From JAYREN01 sp963663375 (GTDB lineage Bacteria; Acidobacteriota; Holophagae; Holophagales; Holophagaceae): DNA of 64,000 bases. The DNA lies in NCBI GenBank assembly GCA_963663375.1, contig OY760195.1, positions 2,170,001 to 2,234,000 on the forward strand. The letters run 5' to 3'. Below, one piece after another: positions 44,206 through 53,351 of the stretch. Each line of letters opens with the position of its first letter. The first letter of the stretch is position 1. Below the pieces are notes generated by a model. The model was not told where the DNA came from. It ran no database searches and saw only the letters and a list, made by a program, of their open reading frames with translations. The translations under genes were made by a program, and so were the position numbers.

Positions 44206-46665
44206 ATGTGCGGAATCGTCTCCCTTTGCTATGCCAGCGAGAACCCGGCCATGGGCCGGGAGGGGGGCGAGCTGTTGAAGCGCCTGGAATACCGCGGCTA
44301 CGACTCCACTGGCGGCGCCTTCATCCGGGCGGATCGTTCCATCCGACTGCTGAAGAAGGTCGGGGCCCCCAGCAAGGTGGTGCCGGAGTTGGGCATCGAC
44401 CAGGAGGCCGGGCAGCGCTTCATCGGCCAAGTCCGCTGGGCCACGTACGGCGCCGTGACTGATGTGAACAGCCAACCTCATCACGTGACCTGCAAGGTCG
44501 AAATCGTCGGCGCCCACAACGGCAACATCTCCAACACCGACACCCTCAAGCCCTACCTCACGGCCCAGGGACACAAGGTGGTTTCCGATAACGACGGCGA
44601 GATGATCACGCACCTCACCGAGCACTACTACGCCGAAAACCTCGCCAACCCCGCGCCGGTTCTGCTGGCGGCGAAGCAGGCCTGCGCCTCGGCGGGGCTC
44701 GGAGAAGGCATTCCCAAGGGCGTCTTCCTCCTCATCGATGGCGCCCGGAAGGCGGATGCCAAGGCCGAGGGCTCCTACGCGGCGGCCTTCTCGGATCCGA
44801 AGGTTCCGGGCGTGGTGGCCGTGAAATCAGGTTCCTCGCTCTACGCGGGCCTCGGCACCGATGAATTCGGCGATTTCGTGGTGGTCTCCAGCGATCTGAC
44901 CTCGGTGCTCTCCAAGACCCGCATGCTCATCCCGCTCTCAGAAGGCGATGGGCTCTGGTTCACCGAGCGGGAGTACCTGGTCTTCTCCCTGGGCGAGGAG
45001 CTCTCCTTCTCGGTGCCCAAGCCCAAGCGCTCCAAGCTCAATGTGCGCGACACGGGCCTGCGGCCCCCCTTCCGCTACTTCATGGAGCAGGAGATCGCCT
45101 CCTCCCCGGACAATCTGGATCAGATCCTGCGGTACTACTTCCGGGAACCCCAGACCGAGGGCCTCTTCGCAGCCTTCGAGGACCGCAAGGATCTCTGCAA
45201 GGCCCTGCTGGACAAGGTCCTGGCCCTGTACCAGGCGCCGGACCAGGAGGCGCTGACCAAGGCCTTCGCCGGGCTGCTCGTGGACCCGGTTTATCGGGAA
45301 CTGGCCACGCGCGTGCAGCCCCACGGGGAGGTGCTCCGGGCCCATCGGGGCCATCCCGTGTCTGATGAACGGGCGCTCCTGGCGGATCTGGCGCGCCTGG
45401 CGCCCCAGGACTGGGAGGCGCTGGCTCTCTGCGATCTGCTCTTCGTCTGGAAGAAGCGCCGCCGCATCACGCGACACTTGGCGGAACTGGTGCAGGCGAT
45501 CCGGGCAGCCCAGAAAGAGGGCGGGCGCGTCTTCCTGGTGGCCTCGGGCACCTCGTACCACGCGGCGCTCACCGCGGGCTACTTCTTCAACAACCTGGCG
45601 GGCGTCGCGGTCTTCCCCTGCAATCCGGGCATGTTCCGCTCGATGTACATGAACTCGCTGAGCGCCCAGGATCTCCTGATCGGCATCACCCAGAGCGGCG
45701 AGACCAAGGATCTGGTGGACATCTTCCAAGATGTGCGGGCCCGGGTGCCCGGGCTGCGACGTGTGGCGCTGGTGAACAACGAGAACAGCCGCATTCCCCA
45801 GGAGCTCACGGAGTTCTATTTGCCCATCCTCTGCGGCCCCGAAATCGCCGTGGCCGCTACCAAGAGCTTCCTGAACCAGATCGCCATCCTCTACGTGCTC
45901 GCAGCCTCCTTCTCTCTAACGGAGCGGAAGATTGTGGAGAAGCTCAGCCGGGCCAAGGAACTCATCACCGAGACCCTGCGGGCCTGTGAAGCGGACGTGG
46001 AGGAGGCGGCCCAGCGCCTGCATCTGGAGCCCAGCCTTCACATTCTGGGCACGGGCCTCATCGGCTTGGCCCGGGAGGGCGCCCTCAAGATCCGCGAGGT
46101 GGTGCTGAACCACGCCGAGGGCTACGACGCGGCGGAGTTCAAGCACGGCCCCAACACGATCCTGGGCAAGAACACGCTCTTCTCTATCCATGACCTTGCT
46201 GGGGTATTGGAAGCCTACGAGGCGGAGCGGGATGGGCGGCCTTTCGCTGGCGGCCTGGAGTCCCTGAAGGCCTGGCCCCAGCTGGTGGAAAAGCGCTTCT
46301 CCAACTATCCCCTGATCTTCGTATGTCCCAACGAGGACCGGGATGTGCGCATCACCATCACCCAGATCCACACCCACAAGATCCGCGGCGCCGATATCAT
46401 CCTGGTGGCCGAAAAGAACTCCGAACTGGCCATGGCCGCAGCGGGCCGGCCCATGGGCCAGGACAAGTTCTGGTCCAAGTACCTGGAGGTCCCGGCCTCA
46501 GGGGATCCGAATCTCTTCGTCTTCGCGGCCACCGTGGCGCTTCAGCGCTTGGCCTTCCGCATGTCGGTCCTCAAAATGGAATACCTGGATCGCCTCACCG
46601 TGGCCGATCACGGTGTCCACCCCGACGCCCCCAAGAATGTCTCGAAGTCCATCACCGTTGATTAG
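44206..46665 (+). CDS. Enlarged GlmS-like glutamine amidotransferase/SIS-domain enzyme
   Basis: Class II glutaminase plus sugar isomerase, as in glucosamine-6-phosphate synthase, but 819 residues instead of about 610. Glutaminase: Cys2 nucleophile (MCGIVS), RWATYG, NGNISN. Isomerase: SIS1 ASGTSYHA (about 445) and TQSGETKD; the conserved E/KHGP in 'AAEFKHGP'; C-terminus KSITVD like the AKSVTVE of E. coli GlmS. Extra sequence: about 38 residues in the glutaminase, about 110 between FRYFMEQEI and SIS1, and about 60 in SIS2. It may be a true GlmS or a specialised amidotransferase. Followed by the deoxyhypusine synthase-like gene after 10 bp. Confidence 0.85.
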   Translation: MCGIVSLCYASENPAMGREGGELLKRLEYRGYDSTGGAFIRADRSIRLLKKVGAPSKVVPELGIDQEAGQRFIGQVRWATYGAVTDVNSQPHHVTCKVEIVGAHNGNISNTDTLKPYLTAQGHKVVSDNDGEMITHLTEHYYAENLANPAPVLLAAKQACASAGLGEGIPKGVFLLIDGARKADAKAEGSYAAAFSDPKVPGVVAVKSGSSLYAGLGTDEFGDFVVVSSDLTSVLSKTRMLIPLSEGDGLWFTEREYLVFSLGEELSFSVPKPKRSKLNVRDTGLRPPFRYFMEQEIASSPDNLDQILRYYFREPQTEGLFAAFEDRKDLCKALLDKVLALYQAPDQEALTKAFAGLLVDPVYRELATRVQPHGEVLRAHRGHPVSDERALLADLARLAPQDWEALALCDLLFVWKKRRRITRHLAELVQAIRAAQKEGGRVFLVASGTSYHAALTAGYFFNNLAGVAVFPCNPGMFRSMYMNSLSAQDLLIGITQSGETKDLVDIFQDVRARVPGLRRVALVNNENSRIPQELTEFYLPILCGPEIAVAATKSFLNQIAILYVLAASFSLTERKIVEKLSRAKELITETLRACEADVEEAAQRLHLEPSLHILGTGLIGLAREGALKIREVVLNHAEGYDAAEFKHGPNTILGKNTLFSIHDLAGVLEAYEAERDGRPFAGGLESLKAWPQLVEKRFSNYPLIFVCPNEDRDVRITITQIHTHKIRGADIILVAEKNSELAMAAAGRPMGQDKFWSKYLEVPASGDPNLFVFAATVALQRLAFRMSVLKMEYLDRLTVADHGVHPDAPKNVSKSITVD

Positions 46666-46675
46666 CGAGGTACCT

Positions 46676-47662
46676 ATGTCCAAGCCCGTGCTCGGCCCCG
46701 TCGGCAGCTTCATCCAGCATCACTACCGCCACTTCAACGCCGCGGCCCTCATCGACGCCGCCGAAGGCTACCGGGTCTTCCTGGAGCAGGGCGGCAAGAT
46801 GATGATCTCCATCGCCGGGGCCATGAGCACCGCGGAAATGGGGCTCTCCCTGGCCGAGATGATCCGCCAGGACAAGATCCACCTCATTACCTGCACTGGC
46901 GCCAACCTGGAAGAGGACATCTTCAACCTGGTGGCCCACGACTTCTACGAGCGGGTGCCCAACTATCGGGATCTCACGCCCCAGGACGAAGAAGGACTTC
47001 TGAGCCGCCACATGAACCGCGTGACGGACACCTGCATCCCCGAGATGGAGGCCATGCGCCGCATGGAGAAGGCCATGCTCGAAGTGTGGATGGAGGCCGA
47101 CGCCAAGGGCGAGCGCTACTTCCCCCACGAGTTCTTCCAGATGGTGCTGAAGAGCGGGAAGTACAAGGAGTATTACCAGATCGATCCCAAGAATTCCTGG
47201 ATGCTGGCCGCCCTAGAGAAGAACGTACCCATCGTGGTGCCGGGCTGGGAGGACAGTACCCTCGGCAACATGTACGCCGCCGCCGTCATCCGGGGCGATG
47301 TGAAGAACGTCCACACCGTGCGGAGCGGCATCGAATACATGACCTGGCTGGCGGAGCACTACACGAAGGCCACGGAAAAGGCGCCCCTGGGCATGTTCCA
47401 GATCGGCGGCGGCATCGCCGGGGACTTCCCCATCTGCGTGGTGCCCATGCTCCACCAGGATCTGGAGCGCACCAACGTGCCGCTCTGGGGCTACTTCTGC
47501 CAGATCAGCGACTCCACCACCAGCTACGGCTCCTACAGCGGCGCCGTGCCCAACGAAAAGATCACCTGGGGCAAGCTGGGCATCGAAACGCCGAAATTCA
47601 TCGTGGAGTCCGATGCGACCATCGTGGCACCGCTGATCTTCGCCTACCTGCTGGGCTGGTAG
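46676..47662 (+). CDS. Deoxyhypusine synthase-family protein
   Basis: NAD-dependent aminobutyl transferase family, 328 residues. The catalytic lysine of human deoxyhypusine synthase (in a WGK motif) corresponds to Lys300 in EKITWGKLG. 'MMISIAGAMSTAEMG', 'TCTGANLEEDIFN' and 'GGGIAGDFPICVVPM' are family segments for NAD and spermidine. Bacteria have no eIF5A, so bacterial members are thought to make homospermidine or related polyamines. The ATG follows GCGAGG. Last gene of the gyrA-linked run; no other polyamine gene is near. Confidence 0.9.
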   Translation: MSKPVLGPVGSFIQHHYRHFNAAALIDAAEGYRVFLEQGGKMMISIAGAMSTAEMGLSLAEMIRQDKIHLITCTGANLEEDIFNLVAHDFYERVPNYRDLTPQDEEGLLSRHMNRVTDTCIPEMEAMRRMEKAMLEVWMEADAKGERYFPHEFFQMVLKSGKYKEYYQIDPKNSWMLAALEKNVPIVVPGWEDSTLGNMYAAAVIRGDVKNVHTVRSGIEYMTWLAEHYTKATEKAPLGMFQIGGGIAGDFPICVVPMLHQDLERTNVPLWGYFCQISDSTTSYGSYSGAVPNEKITWGKLGIETPKFIVESDATIVAPLIFAYLLGW

Positions 47663-47663
47663 G

Positions 47664-47679
47664 CGGGGTCGCAGCCCCG
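47664..47679. terminator. Short hairpin between convergent genes
   Basis: CGGGG (47664-47668) pairs with CCCCG (47675-47679) around a 6-base loop in the 21-bp gap between the deoxyhypusine synthase-like gene and the GNAT gene. No U-tract, so only a possible terminator. Confidence 0.3.
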
Positions 47680-47683
47680 GCTG

Positions 47684-48844
47684 TTACAGCGGAACAGTCG
47701 GGCAGCGATAGGCCGGGAAATAGTCGGGGTTGGTGGCTCGTCGATTCTGGGCAGCGTTCAGGCGGGTCTTATCCTTGCAGAGTTCCCCGTAGACATCGGG
47801 AAGGAGCAGGGCCTGCCACGTGGAGAAAGTGTGCCTGCGATCCGAGAAACGGGACTTGTATTCGAAGACGGAATCTTCCTGGGAGCCGACGCCGCCCCCG
47901 AGATGCAGGACATGGGCGCCCATCTGGCGTGCGTAGCGCCGTTCAGTGTCGACAGAGAGGCGGTCTGGGGACATCTTCAGGAAGGCGTTGCGCGATCCCC
48001 CAAGGAAATCCTGCATGATGCCGCCCGCAAGCGTCGCCAGGCTGGCACCCGCCACCTGGTCGTTGTGGAGCACCACAAACAGATGCAGGGCGGGGCCAAG
48101 TTCCCGGGCCAGAGTCTGGAAATAGGCCAGGTCGAAGTAATAATCCCGATGGGCGCTCACCCGCCCCATGGTCTCGTGATAGATCTCCACGAACTCCGGC
48201 AGGTAACGCATCTCGGTATCGTGAACGCCCACGAACCCAGCCTCCAATAGCTTGCGGATGGTGTTTCGGCACCGCTTGTGATAGCCCGCCCACTGCACTT
48301 CTTCGGATTGGGTGAGGTCGATGGAAATGGTCGGGCCCTTGATCTTGAATTCGCCCAGTCCCTGGAGGATGTGGTGCTGGGGGAACAAAGGGTGCAGGCG
48401 CGAGAAGGCGGTCACGATGCGCAATGCGTGGAAGGACTGCAGGAGAGCCGCCTGGAAATGATGGATCACAGAGTCTGGGATATCCGAGGGCGAGACGATG
48501 GGGCCGCCGTACCCATACACGGAGGTGGCGTCCTGCCAGCCATTGGGTTGCGCGGGATCGATGGGGCGCACCAGGAGCGGCAACGCAATCATGTGACCGC
48601 CTTCCCGCCACACAAAGAGCTGGGCTAGGCCGTCGCCTTCCAGTTCGGCCACGCGGTGGTACCGAGGGAGATGACAGAAATCATGACTCCCGGCCCCGTG
48701 GACGACCTCCATCCAGGCGGCCTCGTCCTCGGTACCGAGGATCGTCAGGCGTCCCTCGATGGCAGCACCGCCCGGGGCTTCAATTCGTTCCATGGGAACG
48801 CCGGAATTCCAGGAGGAGGCTGCATCGCGTGAAGGGGAAGGCAT
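47684..48844 (-). CDS. GNAT/FemAB-like acyltransferase
   Basis: About 386 residues with the double-GNAT architecture of FemAB-like/BioF2-like acetyltransferases: 'EAAWMEVVHGAGSHDFCHLPRYHRVAELEGDG' opens the first half; the C-terminal 'YHKRCRNTIRKLLEAGFVG', 'LFVVLHNDQVAGASLATLAGGIMQDFLGGS' and 'GAHVLHLGGGVGSQEDSVFEYKSRFS' match the acetyltransferase_6 half. Such proteins add amino acids or acyl groups in peptidoglycan, capsule or exopolysaccharide systems. Start uncertain: 48844, 48793 and a GTG at 48955 are all in frame, none with a good ribosome-binding site. The 216 bp upstream to glyA hold no recognised feature beyond A/T-rich stretches. Confidence 0.78.
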   Translation of the reverse strand: MPSPSRDAASSWNSGVPMERIEAPGGAAIEGRLTILGTEDEAAWMEVVHGAGSHDFCHLPRYHRVAELEGDGLAQLFVWREGGHMIALPLLVRPIDPAQPNGWQDATSVYGYGGPIVSPSDIPDSVIHHFQAALLQSFHALRIVTAFSRLHPLFPQHHILQGLGEFKIKGPTISIDLTQSEEVQWAGYHKRCRNTIRKLLEAGFVGVHDTEMRYLPEFVEIYHETMGRVSAHRDYYFDLAYFQTLARELGPALHLFVVLHNDQVAGASLATLAGGIMQDFLGGSRNAFLKMSPDRLSVDTERRYARQMGAHVLHLGGGVGSQEDSVFEYKSRFSDRRHTFSTWQALLLPDVYGELCKDKTRLNAAQNRRATNPDYFPAYRCPTVPL

Positions 48845-49060
48845 GAACGTGCGCCTATGGATTAATGAATCGGGTCGGCTGCTGTGTTGCCAAGGCCATC
48901 GAGCATCTGGAAGTGAAAAAAGCGAGAAGGGTCGTGCCGGGATGGAGAATAGCACCAGTGGACGATGAGTCTCTCACTCTATACACGAAATACTAAATGG
49001 AATAGACGAACTGCCTCGCATGTTGCCCGAATTGATTCCTGGGCGCCACCAATTGAGGTG

Positions 49061-50305
49061 CTACTCGGGAATCGAGAACTGCTCGGAGAGATGGAAGACC
49101 TGCTCCCGAATGCGGGCCAGGGCGGATTCGTCTGCCCGGTGCTTGAGGGTCAGGTCGATCCAGTCCGCGATCAGAGCCATCTCGGTCTCCTTCATTCCCC
49201 GCGTGGTGACAGCGGGGCTGCCGAGGCGGATGCCGCTGGGCTTGAGGGGCGGGTTGGGATCGAAGGGAATGCCGTTCTTGTTGACGGTGATGCCCGTGAG
49301 ATCCAGGGCCTTTTCCGCCTCGCTGCCCAGGATGCCCTGGGCGAAGACATCCACCAGCATCAGGTGGTTGTCGGTGCCGCCGGAAACGATACGCCAGCCC
49401 TTGGCGGAGAGCGAATCCGCGAGCACCTTGGCGTTCTTGATCACCTGCTCCTGGTAAGTCTTGAACTCGGGCCTCAGCGCTTCGCCGAAGGCCACGGCCT
49501 TGGCGGCGATGACGTGCATCAAGGGGCCACCCTGGACACCGGGGAACACGGCGCGGTCGATGTCCTTGGCGTACTTCTCCTTGCACAGGATCAGGCCGCC
49601 CCGGGGCCCGCGCAGGGTCTTATGGGTGGTGGTGGTCGCGTAGTCCGCGTAGGGGACGGGACTGGGGTGATGGCCCGTGGCCACGAGGCCGGCGATGTGG
49701 GCCATGTCCACCATCATCAGCGCACCGACCTCATCGCAGATGGCGCGGAAGGCGGGGAAATCGAAGATGCGGGGATAGGCCGAGGCGCCCACCACGATCA
49801 TCTTGGGCTTGTGCTCCAGGGCCAGGGCGCGCACCTGCTCCATATCCACGCGCTCGGTATCCTTGCGCACCTGGTAGCCGATGAACTTGTAGAGGATGCC
49901 GCTGCTGTTGAGGGGATGGCCGTGGGTGAGGTGGCCGCCATGGGCCAGATCCAGGCCCAGTACCGTATCGCCGGGCTTCAGAGCGGAGAGGTAGACGCTC
50001 ATGTTGGCCTGGGCGCCGCTGTGGGGCTGGACATTGGCGTGCTCGGCGCCGAAGAGCTGCTTGGCGCGATCTCGTGCGAGATTCTCGACGGTATCCACGT
50101 TGACGCAGCCGCCGTAGTAGCGGCGGCCGGGATAGCCTTCGGCGTACTTGTTGGTGAAGTGGCTGCCCATGGCCTGCATCACGGCCTTGGAGGCGTAATT
50201 CTCGGAAGCGATCAGCTCGAGGTGATGGCGTTGGCGCTGGACTTCGAGATCGAGCGCCTGGAAGACGGCGGCGTCATTCGTTCGGAGAGCTTCGTACATG
50301 GGCAT
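49061..50305 (-). CDS. glyA: Serine hydroxymethyltransferase
   Basis: PLP enzyme that interconverts serine and glycine, charging tetrahydrofolate. The 414-residue product has 'LELIASENYASKAVMQAMGSHFTNKYAEGYPGRRYYGG', the PLP lysine in TTTHKTLRGPRGG, and 'GQRVSGGTDNHLMLVD'-type C-terminal residues. ATG 50305 has GAGG 8 bases upstream; ATG 50299 is possible. Supplies the glycine-cleavage genes at 6.8-9.7 kb with substrate. Divergent from purB with an 86-bp shared promoter gap. Confidence 0.96.
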   Translation of the reverse strand: MPMYEALRTNDAAVFQALDLEVQRQRHHLELIASENYASKAVMQAMGSHFTNKYAEGYPGRRYYGGCVNVDTVENLARDRAKQLFGAEHANVQPHSGAQANMSVYLSALKPGDTVLGLDLAHGGHLTHGHPLNSSGILYKFIGYQVRKDTERVDMEQVRALALEHKPKMIVVGASAYPRIFDFPAFRAICDEVGALMMVDMAHIAGLVATGHHPSPVPYADYATTTTHKTLRGPRGGLILCKEKYAKDIDRAVFPGVQGGPLMHVIAAKAVAFGEALRPEFKTYQEQVIKNAKVLADSLSAKGWRIVSGGTDNHLMLVDVFAQGILGSEAEKALDLTGITVNKNGIPFDPNPPLKPSGIRLGSPAVTTRGMKETEMALIADWIDLTLKHRADESALARIREQVFHLSEQFSIPE

Positions 50306-50391
50306 GGTGTCACCTCGCGGAAATCTTCGCACAAAACACCCGTGAGGAACCGCACGATTCCGCTGTGAGACACTGGATGCAAAGGTGTCCC

Positions 50392-51843
50392 ATGAGCTTC
50401 CTGCCCTCCTCCGATTCCCCTGAACTTGAGCAGTTCGAGCACCCCCTCAGCAGCCGCTATGCCTCCAAGGCTATGGTGCGTCTCCTCTCGCCCCTTTACA
50501 GAATGCGAACCTGGCGTCGCCTGTGGATCGCCCTCGCCGAGAGCGAGGCGGAGCTGGGTCTTCCAGTGACCCAGGCCCAGCTTGCCGAGATGCGCGCCAC
50601 CCAGGATGCGGTGGATCTCGAGGCCATCGCCCGCTTCGAGGCCGACCTGCGCCACGATGTCATGGCCGCAATCCATGCCTGGGGCGAACAGGCGCCCAGC
50701 GCGCGGCCCATCATCCACCTGGGGGCCACCAGCTGCTTCGTGACGGACAACGGCGATCTCCTGATCTGTCAGGAGGCGCTCCAGCTCCTGCGGCGGCGCC
50801 TGCAGGATGTGATCGCGGCCCTCTCTGGATTCGCTGGGCAGTGGGCCGAACAGCCGACCCTTGGCTTCACCCATTTCCAGCCCGCCCAGCCCACCACCGT
50901 GGGCAAGCGCGCATGTTTATGGCTCCAGGATCTGCTGCTGGATCTGGAGGATCTCGACCACGTGATCCACACCACGCCGGTGCGGGGCGTGAAGGGCGTG
51001 ACGGGCACCCAGGCCAGTTTCCAGGAGCTCTTCAACGGTGACGGCGCCAAGGTAGACGAACTGGAAGCCCACTTCTGCGCCAAGGTGGGCTTTCCGGCCA
51101 TTCCCGTCAGTGGCCAGACCGCTACCCGCAAGCTGGAAGATCGCATCGGCCAAGTGCTCTGTGGCATCGCGGCCAGTGCCAGCAAGTTCGCCTGCGACCT
51201 GCGTCTGCTCCAGCACTTGAAGGAGGTCGAAGAGCCCTTCGAGAAGAAGCAGATCGGATCCAGCGCCATGCCCTACAAGCGCAATCCCATGCGCAGCGAG
51301 CGCATCAACAGCCTCGCCCGCTTCGTGCTGGGGCTCATGCCCTCCAGCTACCAGACCACGGCCACCCAGTGGATGGAGCGGACCCTGGATGACAGCGCCC
51401 ACCGCCGTCTCACCATCAGCCAGGGGTTGCTGGCCGTGGACGCGATCTTGGTGCTCTACCGGAACGTGGCCTCAGGGCTCGTGGTGAATCCCAAGATGAT
51501 CGAGGCCCGGCTGATGCAGGAGCTCCCCTTCATGGCCGCCGAGGTCATGCTCATGGAAGGCGTGAAGCGGGGCGGCGATCGCCAGGATCTGCACGAAAGC
51601 TTCCGGGTGGCCTCGCTGGAGGCGGGGCGCCGCATCAAGCAGGAAGGCAAGGGCAACGAGCTGCTGGGCCTGCTGGCCACGAATCCTGCCTGGAACATGG
51701 ATGAAACCGAGTTGCGGGAGCTGCTGGACGCCCGGCGCTTCACCGGCCGGGCCGCCGAACAGGTGCGGGCCTTCCTGGCACGGGACGTGGCCGCTGCGTT
51801 GAAGGATCACCGCCCCTCGGAGGGGGCGGAAGTACGAGTCTGA
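50392..51843 (+). CDS. purB: Adenylosuccinate lyase
   Basis: Catalyses two fumarate-releasing steps in purine synthesis (SAICAR and adenylosuccinate). The 483-residue protein has the catalytic-loop signature GSSAMPYKRNP, 'HLGATSCFVTDNGDL', 'GFTHFQPAQPTTVGKRA' with the catalytic His, and a full-length helical core. ATG 50392 has AAAGG 6 bases upstream. Related in length to the larger (mammal-like) purB type. Divergent from glyA. Confidence 0.95.
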   Translation: MSFLPSSDSPELEQFEHPLSSRYASKAMVRLLSPLYRMRTWRRLWIALAESEAELGLPVTQAQLAEMRATQDAVDLEAIARFEADLRHDVMAAIHAWGEQAPSARPIIHLGATSCFVTDNGDLLICQEALQLLRRRLQDVIAALSGFAGQWAEQPTLGFTHFQPAQPTTVGKRACLWLQDLLLDLEDLDHVIHTTPVRGVKGVTGTQASFQELFNGDGAKVDELEAHFCAKVGFPAIPVSGQTATRKLEDRIGQVLCGIAASASKFACDLRLLQHLKEVEEPFEKKQIGSSAMPYKRNPMRSERINSLARFVLGLMPSSYQTTATQWMERTLDDSAHRRLTISQGLLAVDAILVLYRNVASGLVVNPKMIEARLMQELPFMAAEVMLMEGVKRGGDRQDLHESFRVASLEAGRRIKQEGKGNELLGLLATNPAWNMDETELRELLDARRFTGRAAEQVRAFLARDVAAALKDHRPSEGAEVRV

Positions 51844-51877
51844 TTTCCCTGGTGTTCAACGTCTTTCCAAGTGGTGA

Positions 51878-52714
51878 ATGAAAATGCTGAAACTCGCGGT
51901 TCTGGGTGCCCATACCCTTCTCGGTCGTGAACTGGTGCAGGCGCTGGAGGTGCAGGAATGCTCCGTGCTGCCCCTCTCCACGGGCGTCCTGACGCCCGCG
52001 GAAGAGGAAGGCAGCCTGGTGGTCTTCGCCCCGGTCCCAGCCCTCCTGGAGGGCCTGGATCTGGTGATCCTCGCCGACTCGCCCCAGGATCCGGCCCTAT
52101 TGGCGGCCTTTCCCGGTCGCGTGCTGGATCTCCGCGATCAGCCCGACGAGAAGGCCGAGCCCGTGCCTCTGGTGGGGCCCTGGCCCAAGGACCACCGCGT
52201 GCTCCGCAGCCGCCCCGCCCTGGAGATGGTGCTGGCCCTCCTCCCGGGGCTGGTGGAGGGCTTCGGCGAGATCGCTGGCACCCATCTGCGCTCCGTGGCC
52301 TGCCTCGGCGACCGGGGGCTCGAGGGCCTGGCCGCCCAGACCGCCACCCTGCTGAAGGGGGATGACCCGGAAACGGAGACTCTGGGCTATCGCGCCGCCT
52401 TCGAGGTGGTGCCCCAGATGCCTCGAGGCGCGCTCATCGAGATCCGCGTGCCGGTCTTCCACGGCGATCTCCTGGTCCTGCATCTGCGGGCGGAGGAGGG
52501 CAAGACCCTCAAGCCCCGCTCCGCCCGGGAAGGGGTGCTCTGGGTGGATCACCCGCCCACCAGCCGGGAAGTGGCGGTGAGCGCGGACCTGCTGGCCCAT
52601 CTGGCCCTGGGCGCCGAGGGCCGAACCGCCATCCTGACCCTCGGTTTCGATCCCATCCTCTGGGGCGCCCTGCGGCCCGTGCTGCGGATCCTGGAACTGG
52701 GCGGCCTGGCCTGA
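51878..52714 (+). CDS. Aspartate-semialdehyde-dehydrogenase-like protein lacking the catalytic Cys
   Basis: A 278-residue homologue of Asd/Usg. The Rossmann N-terminus 'LAVLGAHTLLGREL' and dimerisation segment 'EIRVPVFHGDLLVLHL' align with Asd, but the position of the active-site NPNC is RSRPA (110-114), so it cannot act as a dehydrogenase by the known mechanism. A Cys at 142 is too far away. It may bind a nucleotide or partner instead, like E. coli Usg of unknown role. The ferredoxin gene starts 1 bp after its stop. Confidence 0.78.
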   Translation: MKMLKLAVLGAHTLLGRELVQALEVQECSVLPLSTGVLTPAEEEGSLVVFAPVPALLEGLDLVILADSPQDPALLAAFPGRVLDLRDQPDEKAEPVPLVGPWPKDHRVLRSRPALEMVLALLPGLVEGFGEIAGTHLRSVACLGDRGLEGLAAQTATLLKGDDPETETLGYRAAFEVVPQMPRGALIEIRVPVFHGDLLVLHLRAEEGKTLKPRSAREGVLWVDHPPTSREVAVSADLLAHLALGAEGRTAILTLGFDPILWGALRPVLRILELGGLA

Positions 52715-52715
52715 A

Positions 52716-53351
52716 ATGGCCCGCAAGCTGGATGAGCCCCAGGATCGCTTGGGTTTCCTGAAGGCCCTGGGCACGGTCATGGCCGGTTTCGTGGCCGACA
52801 AGGTGGAAGAGGCCGTGGTGGGCTCGGGGCCGAGGCTCCTGCGCCCCCCAGGGGCGCTGGAGGAATTCGCCTTCCTCACCGCCTGCACCCGCTGCGACAA
52901 GTGCCTGCCCGCCTGTCCCCAGGACGCCATCCTCAAGGCGCCCGGCAGCGCGCGCTTGGCCCTGGGCACGCCCTATATTGAGCCCCGTGGCATGCCCTGC
53001 TTCCTCTGCATCGATCTGCCCTGCATCCCGGCCTGCCCTGAAGGGGCCCTGGTCTGGCCTCGACGTCAATTGAAGGGCCGCGAGGTGGATGGTCCTCGGG
53101 CGGTGAAGATGGGCACGGCGGTGGTGATGCAGGATCGCTGCAAGACCTGGGCCAACGAGGACCGGGCCGCGCAGACCTGTCGCACCTGCGTGGATCGCTG
53201 TCCCTACCCGGAGGAGGCAATCCGGATGGTGGAGGATCCTGCGGGTGGGATCGCTCACCCCCAGGTGGACGCCGAGGTTTGCACGGGCTGTGGCCTCTGC
53301 GAATTCGGGTGCCCGACCCCCCGCTCTGCCATCGTTGTGCAGCCCCGTTAG
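52716..53351 (+). CDS. Ferredoxin-type protein with four [4Fe-4S] motifs (NapG/MauM-like)
   Basis: A 211-residue polyferredoxin. Four cysteine clusters are visible: CTRCDKCLPACP, CFLCIDLPCIPACP, CKTW...CRTCVDRCP and CTGCGLCEFGCP, the arrangement of NapG/MauM proteins. The N-terminus 'RLGFLKALGTVMAGF' resembles a Tat signal but lacks the twin arginine, so it is probably cytoplasmic. No nap, nos or mau genes are nearby. Co-transcribed with the Asd-like gene; partner enzyme unknown. Overlaps the convergent response regulator by 4 bp. Confidence 0.88.
   Translation: MARKLDEPQDRLGFLKALGTVMAGFVADKVEEAVVGSGPRLLRPPGALEEFAFLTACTRCDKCLPACPQDAILKAPGSARLALGTPYIEPRGMPCFLCIDLPCIPACPEGALVWPRRQLKGREVDGPRAVKMGTAVVMQDRCKTWANEDRAAQTCRTCVDRCPYPEEAIRMVEDPAGGIAHPQVDAEVCTGCGLCEFGCPTPRSAIVVQPR

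Noticed and set aside
47808..47830. Fourth parS site (GCCACGTGGAG)
   Set aside because: Only the central CCACGTGG matches; the outer bases diverge.
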